Source of the DNA: Zobellella taiwanensis
GTDB taxonomy: Bacteria; Pseudomonadota; Gammaproteobacteria; Enterobacterales; Aeromonadaceae
Direction: 5' to 3'
DNA length: 64,000 nt
NCBI RefSeq assembly: GCF_003012795.1
Contig: NZ_PXYH01000010.1
Coordinates: 1 to 64,000 of the forward strand
Shown: positions 36,972 to 45,819 of the stretch, one piece after another
Layout: each line of letters starts with the position of its first letter
How positions within the stretch are numbered: the stretch's first letter is position 1
The notes under the pieces: model-generated
What the model was told of the DNA's origin: nothing
Database searches by the model: none
Seen by the model: only the letters and a program-made list of their open reading frames with translations
Program-made: the position numbers and the translations under genes

Positions 36972-37112
36972 TTCGGCATTTTCGCTGCGATCGCCAAGGG
37001 CGGCGGCTTCCGACACCGCCTGTGTCACGGCGGGACGCTCCACCTTCCACAGGTGCTTGAGCTCGTCGTCCAGTTTGTGCCAGCCGGCACGGGTGATCAA
37101 ATTGGTTTTCAT
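36972..37112 (-). pseudogene. greB: greB, 5' fragment right of the island
   Basis: The first 47 codons of the host greB: MKTNLITRAGWHKLDDELKH, LWKVERPAVTQAVSEAAA and LGDRSENAE. Homology ends at the Glu codon where island sequence begins; the missing remainder, starting with the next codon (Tyr), is at 21868 and below. The frame runs on into island sequence to a stop at 36561, so any product would be a GreB N-terminus with an unrelated tail. Confidence 0.93.
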
Positions 37113-37171
37113 TGAACGGACTCAATGGCTCGACAATGGCGGCTATTGTGCGCCAGCGGGGTCCGTGCCGT

Positions 37172-38371
<1,200 letters not shown>

Positions 38372-38414
38372 GGTGTTTGCTCCGCTTGCTTGCCATGGCT
38401 TATGATGAATTTGT

Positions 38415-38429
38415 TGTTATAACATAACA
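38415..38429. promoter_or_regulatory. Zur box between zigA and the DUF1826 gene
   Basis: TGTTATAACATAACA matches the core of the gammaproteobacterial Zur consensus (TGTTATA-N-TATAACA), and its position between two divergent genes fits control of both. Confidence 0.75.
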
Positions 38430-38468
38430 TGTGTTGTTTATCCCCTGTATCAGCAAGGAGCCCCGGTC

Positions 38469-39095
38469 ATGAGCATTACCGATCAGCTGTCGTCCTGTTT
38501 CGCCCCCGTCAGTGTGCAGGGCGGCGATCCCGCCACCCTCACCCGGATCTATGAGCCCGACTACAACCTGGCGGTATGGCAGCGGCCCCTGCCGGCCGGG
38601 GCGGCCGACTATGTGCAGCGGCTGCTGCAGGCGGGCAGCCGGGTCAGCGTGCGCGAACTGGTGCCCGCCGAGGCGGTGGCGGGGGAGCTGGCCGGGCAGT
38701 TGCCGGATCTGCCCGGCCGGGAGGCCCTGGCCGCCGACGTGCAGCAACTGGCGGAAATGTTCGCCTGCCTGTTCGATCTGCCCCGGGTGGGCGTGCGCCT
38801 GGCCAGCCTGCAAACCGCCATGTGCCCGCGTTTCCATGTGGACCGGCTGCCCTGCCGGCTGGTGAGTACCTATTCCGGCCCGGGCACCCACTGGCTCAAC
38901 CAGGAGCAGCGCAACCAGCTGCTGGCGCAAGGGGGACGGGAGCCGGAGCAGTGGCAGCAACTGGCGGTGGGCGACGTGGCGCTGATGAAGGGCGACGGCT
39001 GGGAAGGGGAAGAAGGCCGGGGCCTGTGGCACCGTTCGCCGCCGGTGCCCACCGGCTACCGGCGGCTGTTCCTGTCGATGGATATTGCCGACTGA
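38469..39095 (+). CDS. DUF1826 protein, probably zinc-regulated
   Basis: A 208-residue soluble protein of the DUF1826 family: YNLAVWQRPLP, FDLPRVGVRLASLQTAMCPR, FHVDRLPCRLVSTYSGPGTH and GLWHRSPPVP. The conserved His and Cys residues in CPRFHVDRLPC suggest metal binding or a Fe/2-oxoglutarate-like fold, but that is unproven. These genes often accompany COG0523 GTPases under Zur, as here (98 bp apart, divergent). AAGGAG precedes the ATG. Confidence 0.82.
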   Translation: MSITDQLSSCFAPVSVQGGDPATLTRIYEPDYNLAVWQRPLPAGAADYVQRLLQAGSRVSVRELVPAEAVAGELAGQLPDLPGREALAADVQQLAEMFACLFDLPRVGVRLASLQTAMCPRFHVDRLPCRLVSTYSGPGTHWLNQEQRNQLLAQGGREPEQWQQLAVGDVALMKGDGWEGEEGRGLWHRSPPVPTGYRRLFLSMDIAD

Positions 39096-39116
39096 GCCGA
39101 GCCAGACAGGTGCGTT

Positions 39117-39134
39117 CGCACCATTTTGGTGTTC
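39117..39134 (+). promoter_or_regulatory. NtrC-like enhancer site
   Basis: CGCACC-ATTTT-GGTGTT agrees at 9 of 12 positions with the NtrC consensus TGCACC-N5-GGTGCA. It lies about 130 bp upstream of the sigma-54 promoter before the chemoreceptor gene, a usual enhancer distance. Match is imperfect. Confidence 0.45.
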
Positions 39135-39259
39135 TGTTATGGTGCGCTGCCGGGCGGCGGGGGCGGCAGCGCCGGATAAAGCACCACGAATACCACCAAG
39201 GGGGTGCCATTAATGCTTGGAAATGGTCCGAACGGGGCAGCTCCGTCTTTTCCACGCCA

Positions 39260-39276
39260 TGGAACGCTTCTTGCTA
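39260..39276 (+). promoter_or_regulatory. sigma-54 promoter of the chemoreceptor gene
   Basis: TGGAACG-CTTC-TTGCTA matches the -24/-12 consensus TGGCACG-N4-TTGCT with one change. It ends 37 bp before the chemoreceptor ATG. Confidence 0.7.
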
Positions 39277-39312
39277 AATGTGTTGAAAAATCACTAAAAA
39301 CAAGGAGTTTGC

Positions 39313-41478
39313 ATGGAATCGGCAGCCATGAGCGGTCAGTTTGTTTCCCCCCATATGGCCGGTCGCGGCCCCCGCATGAGCCTGGCCCTGCGGCTCAGGA
39401 TGAAGTGGGCCAACTGGCTCAACCGGCGCAGCATCGCCGGCCTGGAGCAGGTGTTCGACGGCTTTGCCGCCACCCGGGTCAGTTTGCTCCAGCGCTGGAC
39501 GCGCCAGCAATGGTACTTTCTCGAAACCCTGGGCCCGCGGCTGGACTGGCGGCAGCCGGCCGCCAACGGCGCCCTGCTGCGGGATCTGTGTCGGGAAAGC
39601 GGTGATTGCTCCGAATTGTTCATGTTGTCGGCCGAAGGGCAGGTGCTGGCCTCCAGCCAGGCCGGACGGGAGGGGCAGGCCGACACCGACGCCAGGGTGC
39701 TGGCCGAGGCCGGGGTCAGACCCTTTTTGCACGGCCCCTACGCGGATCCGGTCACCCTGCGGCTCGGCCCTTCCAGCTCGCGCTTTCACGACGCCATGAC
39801 CCTGATGTTCTACTTTCCGGTGCGGGTGAAGGACGAGCTGCGCGGCCTGCTGTGCGCCCGGGTGCCGAACGACGTGATGAGTGACCTGATCCAGCGCGAA
39901 GCGGGGCACATCTACCCCGATTCGGGCGACAACTACCTGTTTATGGTCGAATCCCGCTTCGACTCGCGCATCGCCCCCGGCACCGCCCTGTCCCGCTCCC
40001 GCTTCGAGGACAGCACCTTCGGCGGCGGCGAAAACCTGAAGGAGGGCATCAACACTCCCTGGGGCCAGATCCGCATCCACCACCATACCGAGCTGGAGCT
40101 GCGCTTCACCGATCCGGCCACCGGCGAGCTGCACCCGGGCGTAAAGAGCACCATAGAACGCGGCCACAACGGCTTTGTGCGCTACCCGGGCTATGCGGAC
40201 TACCGCCATATTCCGGTGGTGGGCAAGGGCGTCACCTTCTCCCTGCCCGGCTCGCCGGATCGTTTCGGCATGATGTGCGAGGCGGATCTGGCCGAAGTGT
40301 TCGGCCGCCGTCCTTTGGGCTGGCAGCTGCAGGCCGGTTACCAGGCCTGTGTGCTGCCGGTGCCGGCCTTCAACCTGGCGGCGGCCGGGCTGGATCTGCC
40401 GCTTGCGTCCCTGCTGCTGGGCAACCTGCTGCTGCTGCTGCTGTCCGGCTGGTGTTTTGCCCGGCTTGGGCCCCGGCGGTTGTCGCGCCGGCTGAACGAG
40501 ATGACGGGGGTGGTGCGCACCCTGGCCGAAGGCGAGGGCAACCTGCGCCAGCGGCTGGACAAATCGCGCCTGGGGCGGGACGAAACCGGCGAGCTGGGCA
40601 TGTGGATGAACAGCTTTATCGACAATCTGGACGGCATGATGGGCTCGGTGATCGCCATGGCGGAGCGGCTGGAGCAGAGCAACCAGGGGCTGTTCCGGGT
40701 CAACCGGCAAACCCAGGATCACTCCCGCACCCTGTCCTCCGCCATCGAGCAGATGCTGGCGGCCCTGGCCAGCCAGCAACAGCAACTGGATCTGGCCAGC
40801 GCCACCGCCGGCGAGATGAAGCAGGCCATGGATCAGGTGGTGGTGCGGACCCAGCAGCAACTGTTGTCGGCCCGGGACGGCAACCAGCGCATCCGCGAGG
40901 TGGTGTCCGGCTCGGCGGCGGCGGTGCGGAGCCTGGACGGCCGGGCGACGGAGATCGACGACATCGTTTCCGCCATCAGCGACATCACCAAGCAGACCGA
41001 GCTGCTGGCGCTCAACGCCGCCATCGAAGCGGCCCGGGCCGGGGAGTTCGGCCGGGGCTTTTCGGTGGTGGCCGACGAGGTGCGCGCCCTGGCGGCCCGC
41101 ACCGCGGTGGCGGCGGAAGACATCCGCCACAAGGTGGAAGGCATGCAGGGGGAAACCCGGGCGGCGGTGGCCATGATGGAAAACGGCGTGGCCGAGGTGG
41201 ATCAGGGCCTGCGCCTGGTGGACCAGGGCGGCGAGGCGGAGCAGTATTTGCAACAGAAGGTGGAGCAGATGTTCACTGTTATAAATGACCTGGCCGAGAC
41301 CCGCGAGCAGAACCGCCAGGCTACGGCGCTGATCGCCGATCTCACCGGGGAGATGAATGTGTCCTTCGGCGAGCTGCAGCGCAGTACCGAGCAGGTGAAG
41401 GGCACCGCCTTCGGCCTGCAGCAGCTGGTGGGCAGCTTCGAGGTCAGCCGGGGCGCCGGTACGACGCGACCGGCATGA
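39313..41478 (+). CDS. methyl-accepting chemotaxis protein
   Basis: A 721-residue chemoreceptor. The first 350 residues form a Cache-like sensor (SELFMLSAEGQVLASSQ, MTLMFYFPVRVKDELRGLLC, YLFMVESRFDSRI). One membrane segment is evident (about 362-383, LLLGNLLLLLLSGWCF), followed by HAMP (RRLSRRLNEMTGVVRTLAEG) and the signalling domain with the hairpin tip ITKQTELLALNAAIEAARAG. No N-terminal membrane helix is seen, so topology is unusual: the sensor may be cytoplasmic. AAGGAG precedes the ATG; a sigma-54 promoter lies just upstream. Ligand unknown; a nitrogen-related cue is possible. Confidence 0.9.
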   Translation: MESAAMSGQFVSPHMAGRGPRMSLALRLRMKWANWLNRRSIAGLEQVFDGFAATRVSLLQRWTRQQWYFLETLGPRLDWRQPAANGALLRDLCRESGDCSELFMLSAEGQVLASSQAGREGQADTDARVLAEAGVRPFLHGPYADPVTLRLGPSSSRFHDAMTLMFYFPVRVKDELRGLLCARVPNDVMSDLIQREAGHIYPDSGDNYLFMVESRFDSRIAPGTALSRSRFEDSTFGGGENLKEGINTPWGQIRIHHHTELELRFTDPATGELHPGVKSTIERGHNGFVRYPGYADYRHIPVVGKGVTFSLPGSPDRFGMMCEADLAEVFGRRPLGWQLQAGYQACVLPVPAFNLAAAGLDLPLASLLLGNLLLLLLSGWCFARLGPRRLSRRLNEMTGVVRTLAEGEGNLRQRLDKSRLGRDETGELGMWMNSFIDNLDGMMGSVIAMAERLEQSNQGLFRVNRQTQDHSRTLSSAIEQMLAALASQQQQLDLASATAGEMKQAMDQVVVRTQQQLLSARDGNQRIREVVSGSAAAVRSLDGRATEIDDIVSAISDITKQTELLALNAAIEAARAGEFGRGFSVVADEVRALAARTAVAAEDIRHKVEGMQGETRAAVAMMENGVAEVDQGLRLVDQGGEAEQYLQQKVEQMFTVINDLAETREQNRQATALIADLTGEMNVSFGELQRSTEQVKGTAFGLQQLVGSFEVSRGAGTTRPA

Positions 41479-41479
41479 C

Positions 41480-41725
41480 TCAGTCGAAGTCGACGGCCCG
41501 GAAGTGGGGGTTGTCGGTGAGCGCCTCCATGCGGGTCAGTTCCGCCAGCCGCACCAGTTGCTCGGCCCCGTCGGTGCCCAGCAGCAGGCACTCCTGCCGA
41601 TCCCCGTCGCGGCGGGTGTCGAGGGCGATGCCCGTCAGCTGATGGCCCGAGGCCAGGGTCAGCCGGACCCGGTAGCGGTACAGGCAGGCGATTTCGAGGT
41701 AGTCATGCTGATCGCAGCTCATCAT
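41480..41725 (-). CDS. rof: Rho-binding antiterminator (Rof/YaeO family)
   Basis: An 81-residue protein with the Sm-like fold of Rof: CDQHDYLEIACLYRYRVRLT, SGHQLTGIALDT and REECLLLG-like GDRQECLLLGTDG. Rof binds Rho and inhibits termination. Its stop is directly next to the stop of the convergent chemoreceptor gene. It lies 16 bp downstream of the Lrp-type regulator and may be co-transcribed. Confidence 0.85.
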   Translation of the reverse strand: MMSCDQHDYLEIACLYRYRVRLTLASGHQLTGIALDTRRDGDRQECLLLGTDGAEQLVRLAELTRMEALTDNPHFRAVDFD

Positions 41726-41741
41726 GGCGTGCTCCTCCGGT

Positions 41742-42227
41742 TCAGCCCAGGTGTTCCAGCGGCAGGGCGGTGTCCTGCTTGATCCGCCGCAGCACGAAGC
41801 TGGAGCGCACCCCGGTCACCCCCTCCAGCCGGGTCAGCTTGCCCAGCAAAAACTGCTGGTAGTGCTCCATGTCGCGTACTATCACCTTGAGCTGGTAATC
41901 GGCCTCGGTGCCGGTGATCAGATCGCACTCCAGCACCTCGGGAAAGCCCAGTATGGCCGCGTCGAAGGCCTCGAACCGCTCCGGGGTGTGCCGGTCCAGG
42001 GAGATGTGGATATAGGCCTGCAGGGTCAGCCCCAGCCGGGCGGCGTTGAGCCGGGTCACGTGATCGAGGATGAGGCCGGCTTCTTCCAGTGCCTTGACCC
42101 GGCGCGAGCAGGGCGAGGGCGACAGGCCGACCCGCTCGGCCAGCTCCAGGTTGCTGATGCGGCCGTGGCGCTGCATCAGCTCCAGGATGCGCCGGTCGGT
42201 GCGGTCGAGTTGTAGGAGGTTGCTCAA
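41742..42227 (-). CDS. Lrp/AsnC-family transcriptional regulator
   Basis: A 161-residue regulator with the N-terminal helix-turn-helix (LDRTDRRILELMQRHGRISN, LELAERVGLSPSPCSRRVK) and the C-terminal RAM ligand-binding domain (YIHISLDRHTPERFEAFDAA, CDLITGTEADYQLKVIVRDM). The start codon is TTG at 42227 (TTGAGCAACCTC); the same TTG is kept in the broken paralogue at 49929. It is close to the Lrp-like group but is not the global Lrp. The 5' third and the region upstream are duplicated at 49789-50099. Confidence 0.92.
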   Translation of the reverse strand: MSNLLQLDRTDRRILELMQRHGRISNLELAERVGLSPSPCSRRVKALEEAGLILDHVTRLNAARLGLTLQAYIHISLDRHTPERFEAFDAAILGFPEVLECDLITGTEADYQLKVIVRDMEHYQQFLLGKLTRLEGVTGVRSSFVLRRIKQDTALPLEHLG

Positions 42228-42412
42228 GAATCTGTCCTTATGGCAATAACTGTTCTTAATGGATTATAGGTGGGGAGAGTTATTGCGTTAAGGGGCGAAA
42301 ATGACTTTATCTTTGCAACCACTCGTCAGAGCTTCGAGGTTACTATGTTTACACCTTAACAGGAACAGCAGATCGGCATTACCGGCCCCTGCCGCAAGCC
42401 GGAATACCCTTT
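42091..42412. repeat. lrp 5' end and upstream region, copy 1
   Basis: Homologous to 49789-50099. The lrp coding part is about 90 percent alike. Beyond the start codon the conserved blocks include ATCTTTGCAACCACTCG, GGAACAGCAG and CCCTGCCGC, separated by variable stretches. No complete gene is seen in 42228-42490 on either strand; a plus-strand frame from 42301 (MTLSLQPLVRAS) is not convincing. Confidence 0.75.
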
Positions 42413-42493
42413 CGGTGAGCACCGCAAGCGCGGCACTCCAAACAGGAGTGCAACAGCGTGGGAATACGGACTACAAGTTCGCAAAGGGCACAA

Positions 42494-42519
42494 AAAGCCA
42501 GCCATCGAGGGCTGGCTTT
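42494..42519 (-). terminator. terminator after the ridA gene
   Basis: AAAGCCAGCC and GGCTGGCTTT form a 10-bp stem with a 6-base loop; on the minus strand it ends in TTTTTG. It lies 18 bp past the RidA stop and may work in both directions. Confidence 0.8.
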
Positions 42520-42536
42520 GGTGTTTCTGTAGGAGG

Positions 42537-42893
42537 TCAGGCTTCAGGAATGGCGGCGATCACCGAGATCTCCACCAGTAACTCGGGGCTGGCCATGGCG
42601 GCTTCCACGCAGGCCCGGGCCGGGGCGTGACCGGCGGGCACCCAGGCGTCCCATATCTTGTTCATCTCGGCAAATAGACTCATGTCCTTTACATAGATGG
42701 TGGCGCTCAACAGGTGCTGGCGATCACTGCCGGCTTCGGCCAGGAGGGCATCGACCTTGGCCAGCATGGTTCGGGTCTGCTCGGTAATGTCCTGGCTGCG
42801 ATCTTCGGCCACCTGGCCGCAGAGGTAAACGGTGTTGTTGTGGATGACGGTGCGACTCATGCGCTCGCCGGTGTGATGGCGTACTAGGGACAT
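42537..42893 (-). CDS. RidA-family protein
   Basis: A 118-residue RidA/YjgF-fold protein (reactive imine/enamine deaminase family): [60 protein letters not shown]. The conserved Arg of the active site is in ARACVEA. It follows the amino-acid dehydrogenase subunits by about 50 bp, so it likely removes imino products of that enzyme. Last gene of the minus-strand operon before a terminator. Confidence 0.9.
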   Translation of the reverse strand: MSLVRHHTGERMSRTVIHNNTVYLCGQVAEDRSQDITEQTRTMLAKVDALLAEAGSDRQHLLSATIYVKDMSLFAEMNKIWDAWVPAGHAPARACVEAAMASPELLVEISVIAAIPEA

Positions 42894-42945
42894 GCTATCT
42901 CCTCAAAAAGACAAGGGCACCGTGCAGTGGGCACGGCGGTCAAGG

Positions 42946-44346
42946 TCAGGGCTGGGGCTGATCGGTATTGTTCAGGTTGGCCAGTTCTTGCAGGGTTAGT
43001 GGTTTTATGGGTGAACGAATGCGGTAATAACCCACTTCCGCCGGGGTAGTCTGGCGCGTATCGGCGATGATCTGCGATACCGTCAGGCCACACATGCGAC
43101 CCTGGCAAGGTCCCATGCCCACTCGGCTGAAGGCTTTGGTCTGATTAGGGCCGGTGCAACCCATTCGGGCGAAGCGGCGAATATCGCCAGCGGTGACTTC
43201 CTCGCAGCGGCACACCAGAGTGTCGTCGGCTGGGGTGAGAAACTCTCCGGCGGGTTGATAGAGCACATCGAGAAAGGGACGAATGGCCAGTACCGGCGCC
43301 AAGGCGCGACGCACAGGCACCGCCAGCCGGTCCCGCTCTTTGGGGCTTAGGCGGTCCAGTTGGCAGGCGACTTGCCAGGCGGCCAGGCGGCCGGCTTGTT
43401 CGGCGACAACGGCACCGCCGATGCCCGCGCCATCACCGGCAATAAAGATGCCTTCGAGGTCGGTTTCGCCCCAGGTATCGGTGGAAGGGCGCCAGCACAG
43501 CTGCAGCTCGTCCCACTGGTGGCCGATGCCGATGGCCCGGCTCAGTTGCACATTTGGCACCACACCCTGGTGCACCAGCAGGCTAATGGCGTCCAGCGTC
43601 CGTGCCTGGCCCTTGTGGCTGAAGTGGACCCGGGCCAGTTTGCCGTCACTGCCAGCTTCACCCCGCAGTCCGCTTACCTGGCTCAGGAATGGGATACCTG
43701 CTCCCTTGAGCTGGGCTATATAGTTAAGTCCCTTGAGCAGCATCTTCCAGCCACGCAGGGCGCCACCAAAATGACGGCTGGCCTTGAAGTAGTTCTCTTT
43801 CGGGGTGGTGTCGAGCACAGCGGCAATTTCGACTCCGGCCCGGTGCAGTTGCAGTGCAATCAGCAGCAACAGTGGGCCGCTGCCGGCCAGTATCAAGGGG
43901 ACTGGTGGTGTCAGACCGCTGGTCTTGAGCATGATCTGGGCGGCACCACAACTCATGACGCCGGGCAGTTGCCAGCCGGGAAAAGGGGCAGGGCGTTCCT
44001 GGGCTCCGGTGGCCAGAAGGATTCTCTCGGCTCGTAGGGTGCGGGCCTGTCCCTGTGCCGAAAAACGTACTTCCCGTTCTTTGGTAACTTCCCACACGGT
44101 GGCAGAGGAAATATAGTCCACACCGGCCTGGCCGAAGGGCCCCAGCAGCCGGCGGCCATGGTAATAGTCTGGCCCCAGAATACCTTCATCCCGAGGCGCC
44201 GGGGCCGAGATGGCGCGGTATATCTGCCCGCCGGGAGCGGCCTGTTCATCCAGTACGGCAACGGTCAATCCCTGTTCGGCCGCCGCAGCGGCTGCCGCCA
44301 TGCCGGCAGGGCCAGCGCCTACAATCACCAGATCATACTGCTTCAT
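42946..44346 (-). CDS. FAD/NAD(P)-binding subunit of an amino-acid or opine dehydrogenase
   Basis: A 466-residue flavoprotein. The N-terminal dinucleotide motif is VIVGAGPAGMAAAAAAAEQG, the second ADP-binding motif is LILAGSGPLLLL, and a C-terminal BFD-like [2Fe-2S] domain contains CRCEEVTAGDI, then MGCTGPNQTK and GMGPCQGRMC. This layout matches OoxA of opine oxidase, HcnB and the alpha subunit of D-hydroxyproline dehydrogenase. It overlaps the small ferredoxin-like gene and is co-transcribed with the third subunit. Confidence 0.88.
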   Translation of the reverse strand: MKQYDLVIVGAGPAGMAAAAAAAEQGLTVAVLDEQAAPGGQIYRAISAPAPRDEGILGPDYYHGRRLLGPFGQAGVDYISSATVWEVTKEREVRFSAQGQARTLRAERILLATGAQERPAPFPGWQLPGVMSCGAAQIMLKTSGLTPPVPLILAGSGPLLLLIALQLHRAGVEIAAVLDTTPKENYFKASRHFGGALRGWKMLLKGLNYIAQLKGAGIPFLSQVSGLRGEAGSDGKLARVHFSHKGQARTLDAISLLVHQGVVPNVQLSRAIGIGHQWDELQLCWRPSTDTWGETDLEGIFIAGDGAGIGGAVVAEQAGRLAAWQVACQLDRLSPKERDRLAVPVRRALAPVLAIRPFLDVLYQPAGEFLTPADDTLVCRCEEVTAGDIRRFARMGCTGPNQTKAFSRVGMGPCQGRMCGLTVSQIIADTRQTTPAEVGYYRIRSPIKPLTLQELANLNNTDQPQP

Positions 44347-44665
44347 GAAAGTTTCCCTCTGTTAGCTCTCGGGCGCCCGACTGACGATGCACCTTCATGC
44401 CTTCGGTGACCTGCACCATGCAGCCCTGCACATTGGGCAGACCATCGACTTCCACCAGACACTCGAAGCACACGCCCATCATGCAGTAGGGCGCGCGGGG
44501 GCTGGCGGACACTGGGGTGGTGCGAGACGGGATGGCGCCTGCGGCCAGCAGGGCTGCGGCGACCGAATCGCCCTCACGGACGGTAAAGGGCTGGCCGTCG
44601 ATCTCGATGATGACGGAACCGGCAGGGGCCGTGTCCAGCCGGTTAAATGGGGAATCGGTCTGCAC
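44333..44665 (-). CDS. small [2Fe-2S] subunit of the same dehydrogenase
   Basis: A 110-residue ferredoxin-like protein (HcnA/OoxX/gamma-subunit type): VIIEIDGQPFTVREGDSVAA, RAPYCMMGVCFECLVEVDG with three closely spaced Cys and NVQGCMVQVTEGM with the fourth. It overlaps the genes on both sides (14 bp and 23 bp), indicating tight co-expression and a heterotrimeric enzyme. Confidence 0.88.
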   Translation of the reverse strand: MQTDSPFNRLDTAPAGSVIIEIDGQPFTVREGDSVAAALLAAGAIPSRTTPVSASPRAPYCMMGVCFECLVEVDGLPNVQGCMVQVTEGMKVHRQSGARELTEGNFHEAV

Positions 44666-45767
44666 TGAACGCCTCCAGGGAAATCTCTATGTCTTTGCCA
44701 AGCAGCCAGTTGACCAACGGACCTGCGTGCACGGCCCCCAGGGTGACGCCGCTGTGGCAGGTCACCACATAGGCACCGGGATGCCGGCTCGACTGTTGGT
44801 AGATGGGGTAGCCGTCCGGGGTCATCACCCGTAGTGCTCCCCAGGCACGGATCAGTCGCACCTTTTCCAGCACTGGGTACATGCGGATGGCGCGGGCGGC
44901 AATCTTGCCAAGTTCTTCTGCAGTGGTGCCGGTGTTGAGGCCCACATCCTCCTTGGAGTCGCCCAGTTGTACCGTGCCTTCGCCGGTCTGACGGACATGG
45001 CCGGTGGGGTAGTGAATAAAAGGCTTGAGTCGCTCGGTAATCAGCACTTGTCCCCGATTGGGTTCTACCGGAGCATACAGGCCAAGCTGTGGAGCCAGCG
45101 CCTTATTGCCGAGTCCGGCAGCCAATACCACTTTTCCGGCTGTCAGGCTCTTGTCCTGCAGCCGTACTTCAAAACCGTGCTGCAGTGGCTGAATATGTTG
45201 TACTGGCTCGCCATTAACCAAGTTTCCGCCTCTCTGCTTGAAGGCTTGGTGCAGGGCGCGGAACAGCAGCAACGGGTTGAGGTGGCCATCCATGGGAGAC
45301 CAGGTGGCGCCGGCGATGTCGGGGCCCAATGCAGGCTCCTTTTCCCGTGCCTGCTCGGGGGTGAGCACCTCGAAGGGATAGTCTCCGCCGGAATCCTGCC
45401 GCATACGGGCCAGCATATCGGCCCTTTGCTGCAGGCTTGGCTGATCCAGGCAGACATAAAGGCCGCCATCCTGCCGCAGCTCGATATCGATGCCGGTCTC
45501 CTGTTGCAGGCTTGCGGCCAGCTCAGGCCAGAGCCGGGCCGACAGCCGGGTCAGATGGGCGTAGTCAGGGCAGGAGTCTCCCTTGCCCTGTACCCAGACC
45601 AAGCCGAAGTTGCCGCGAGAGGCCCGCAGCGCCTGATCGCCTTCGTCGAAAACGGTCACTGTTTTACCCTGACGCAGCAGGCCATAGGCCAGGGACATGC
45701 CCACCAAACCGCCACCGATGATGGCCACATCAGTGTCGTGGCGGCTGGCATGGTTGCGAACCGACAT
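44643..45767 (-). CDS. DAO-type FAD subunit of the same dehydrogenase
   Basis: A 374-residue flavin oxidoreductase of the D-amino-acid oxidase/glycine oxidase superfamily: DVAIIGGGLVGMSLAYGLLR near the N-terminus, RASRGNFGLVWVQGKG, and the C-terminal VTCHSGVTLGAVHAGPLVNW. It should hold the substrate-oxidising flavin, as in OoxB, HcnC and the beta subunit of D-hydroxyproline dehydrogenase. The ATG at 45767 follows AAAGGAGAAC; the longer frame to 45911 lacks a site. With the LysR of OccR type nearby, a D-amino acid, opine or proline-like substrate is likely. Confidence 0.88.
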   Translation of the reverse strand: MSVRNHASRHDTDVAIIGGGLVGMSLAYGLLRQGKTVTVFDEGDQALRASRGNFGLVWVQGKGDSCPDYAHLTRLSARLWPELAASLQQETGIDIELRQDGGLYVCLDQPSLQQRADMLARMRQDSGGDYPFEVLTPEQAREKEPALGPDIAGATWSPMDGHLNPLLLFRALHQAFKQRGGNLVNGEPVQHIQPLQHGFEVRLQDKSLTAGKVVLAAGLGNKALAPQLGLYAPVEPNRGQVLITERLKPFIHYPTGHVRQTGEGTVQLGDSKEDVGLNTGTTAEELGKIAARAIRMYPVLEKVRLIRAWGALRVMTPDGYPIYQQSSRHPGAYVVTCHSGVTLGAVHAGPLVNWLLGKDIEISLEAFSADRFPI

Positions 45768-45819
45768 CACGTTCTCCTTTGGCAAATGAGAAAGCCGGGC
45801 CCGGTTGGGCCCGGTAGTA

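Noticed and set aside
39274-41253. 659-codon minus-strand open frame opposite the chemoreceptor gene
   Set aside because: Same kind of antisense frame; the plus strand has motifs, a promoter and a ribosome site.
42301-42630. 109-codon plus-strand frame starting MTLSLQPL
   Set aside because: It runs through a terminator and into the antisense of ridA; the second copy of the region has a stop after ten codons.
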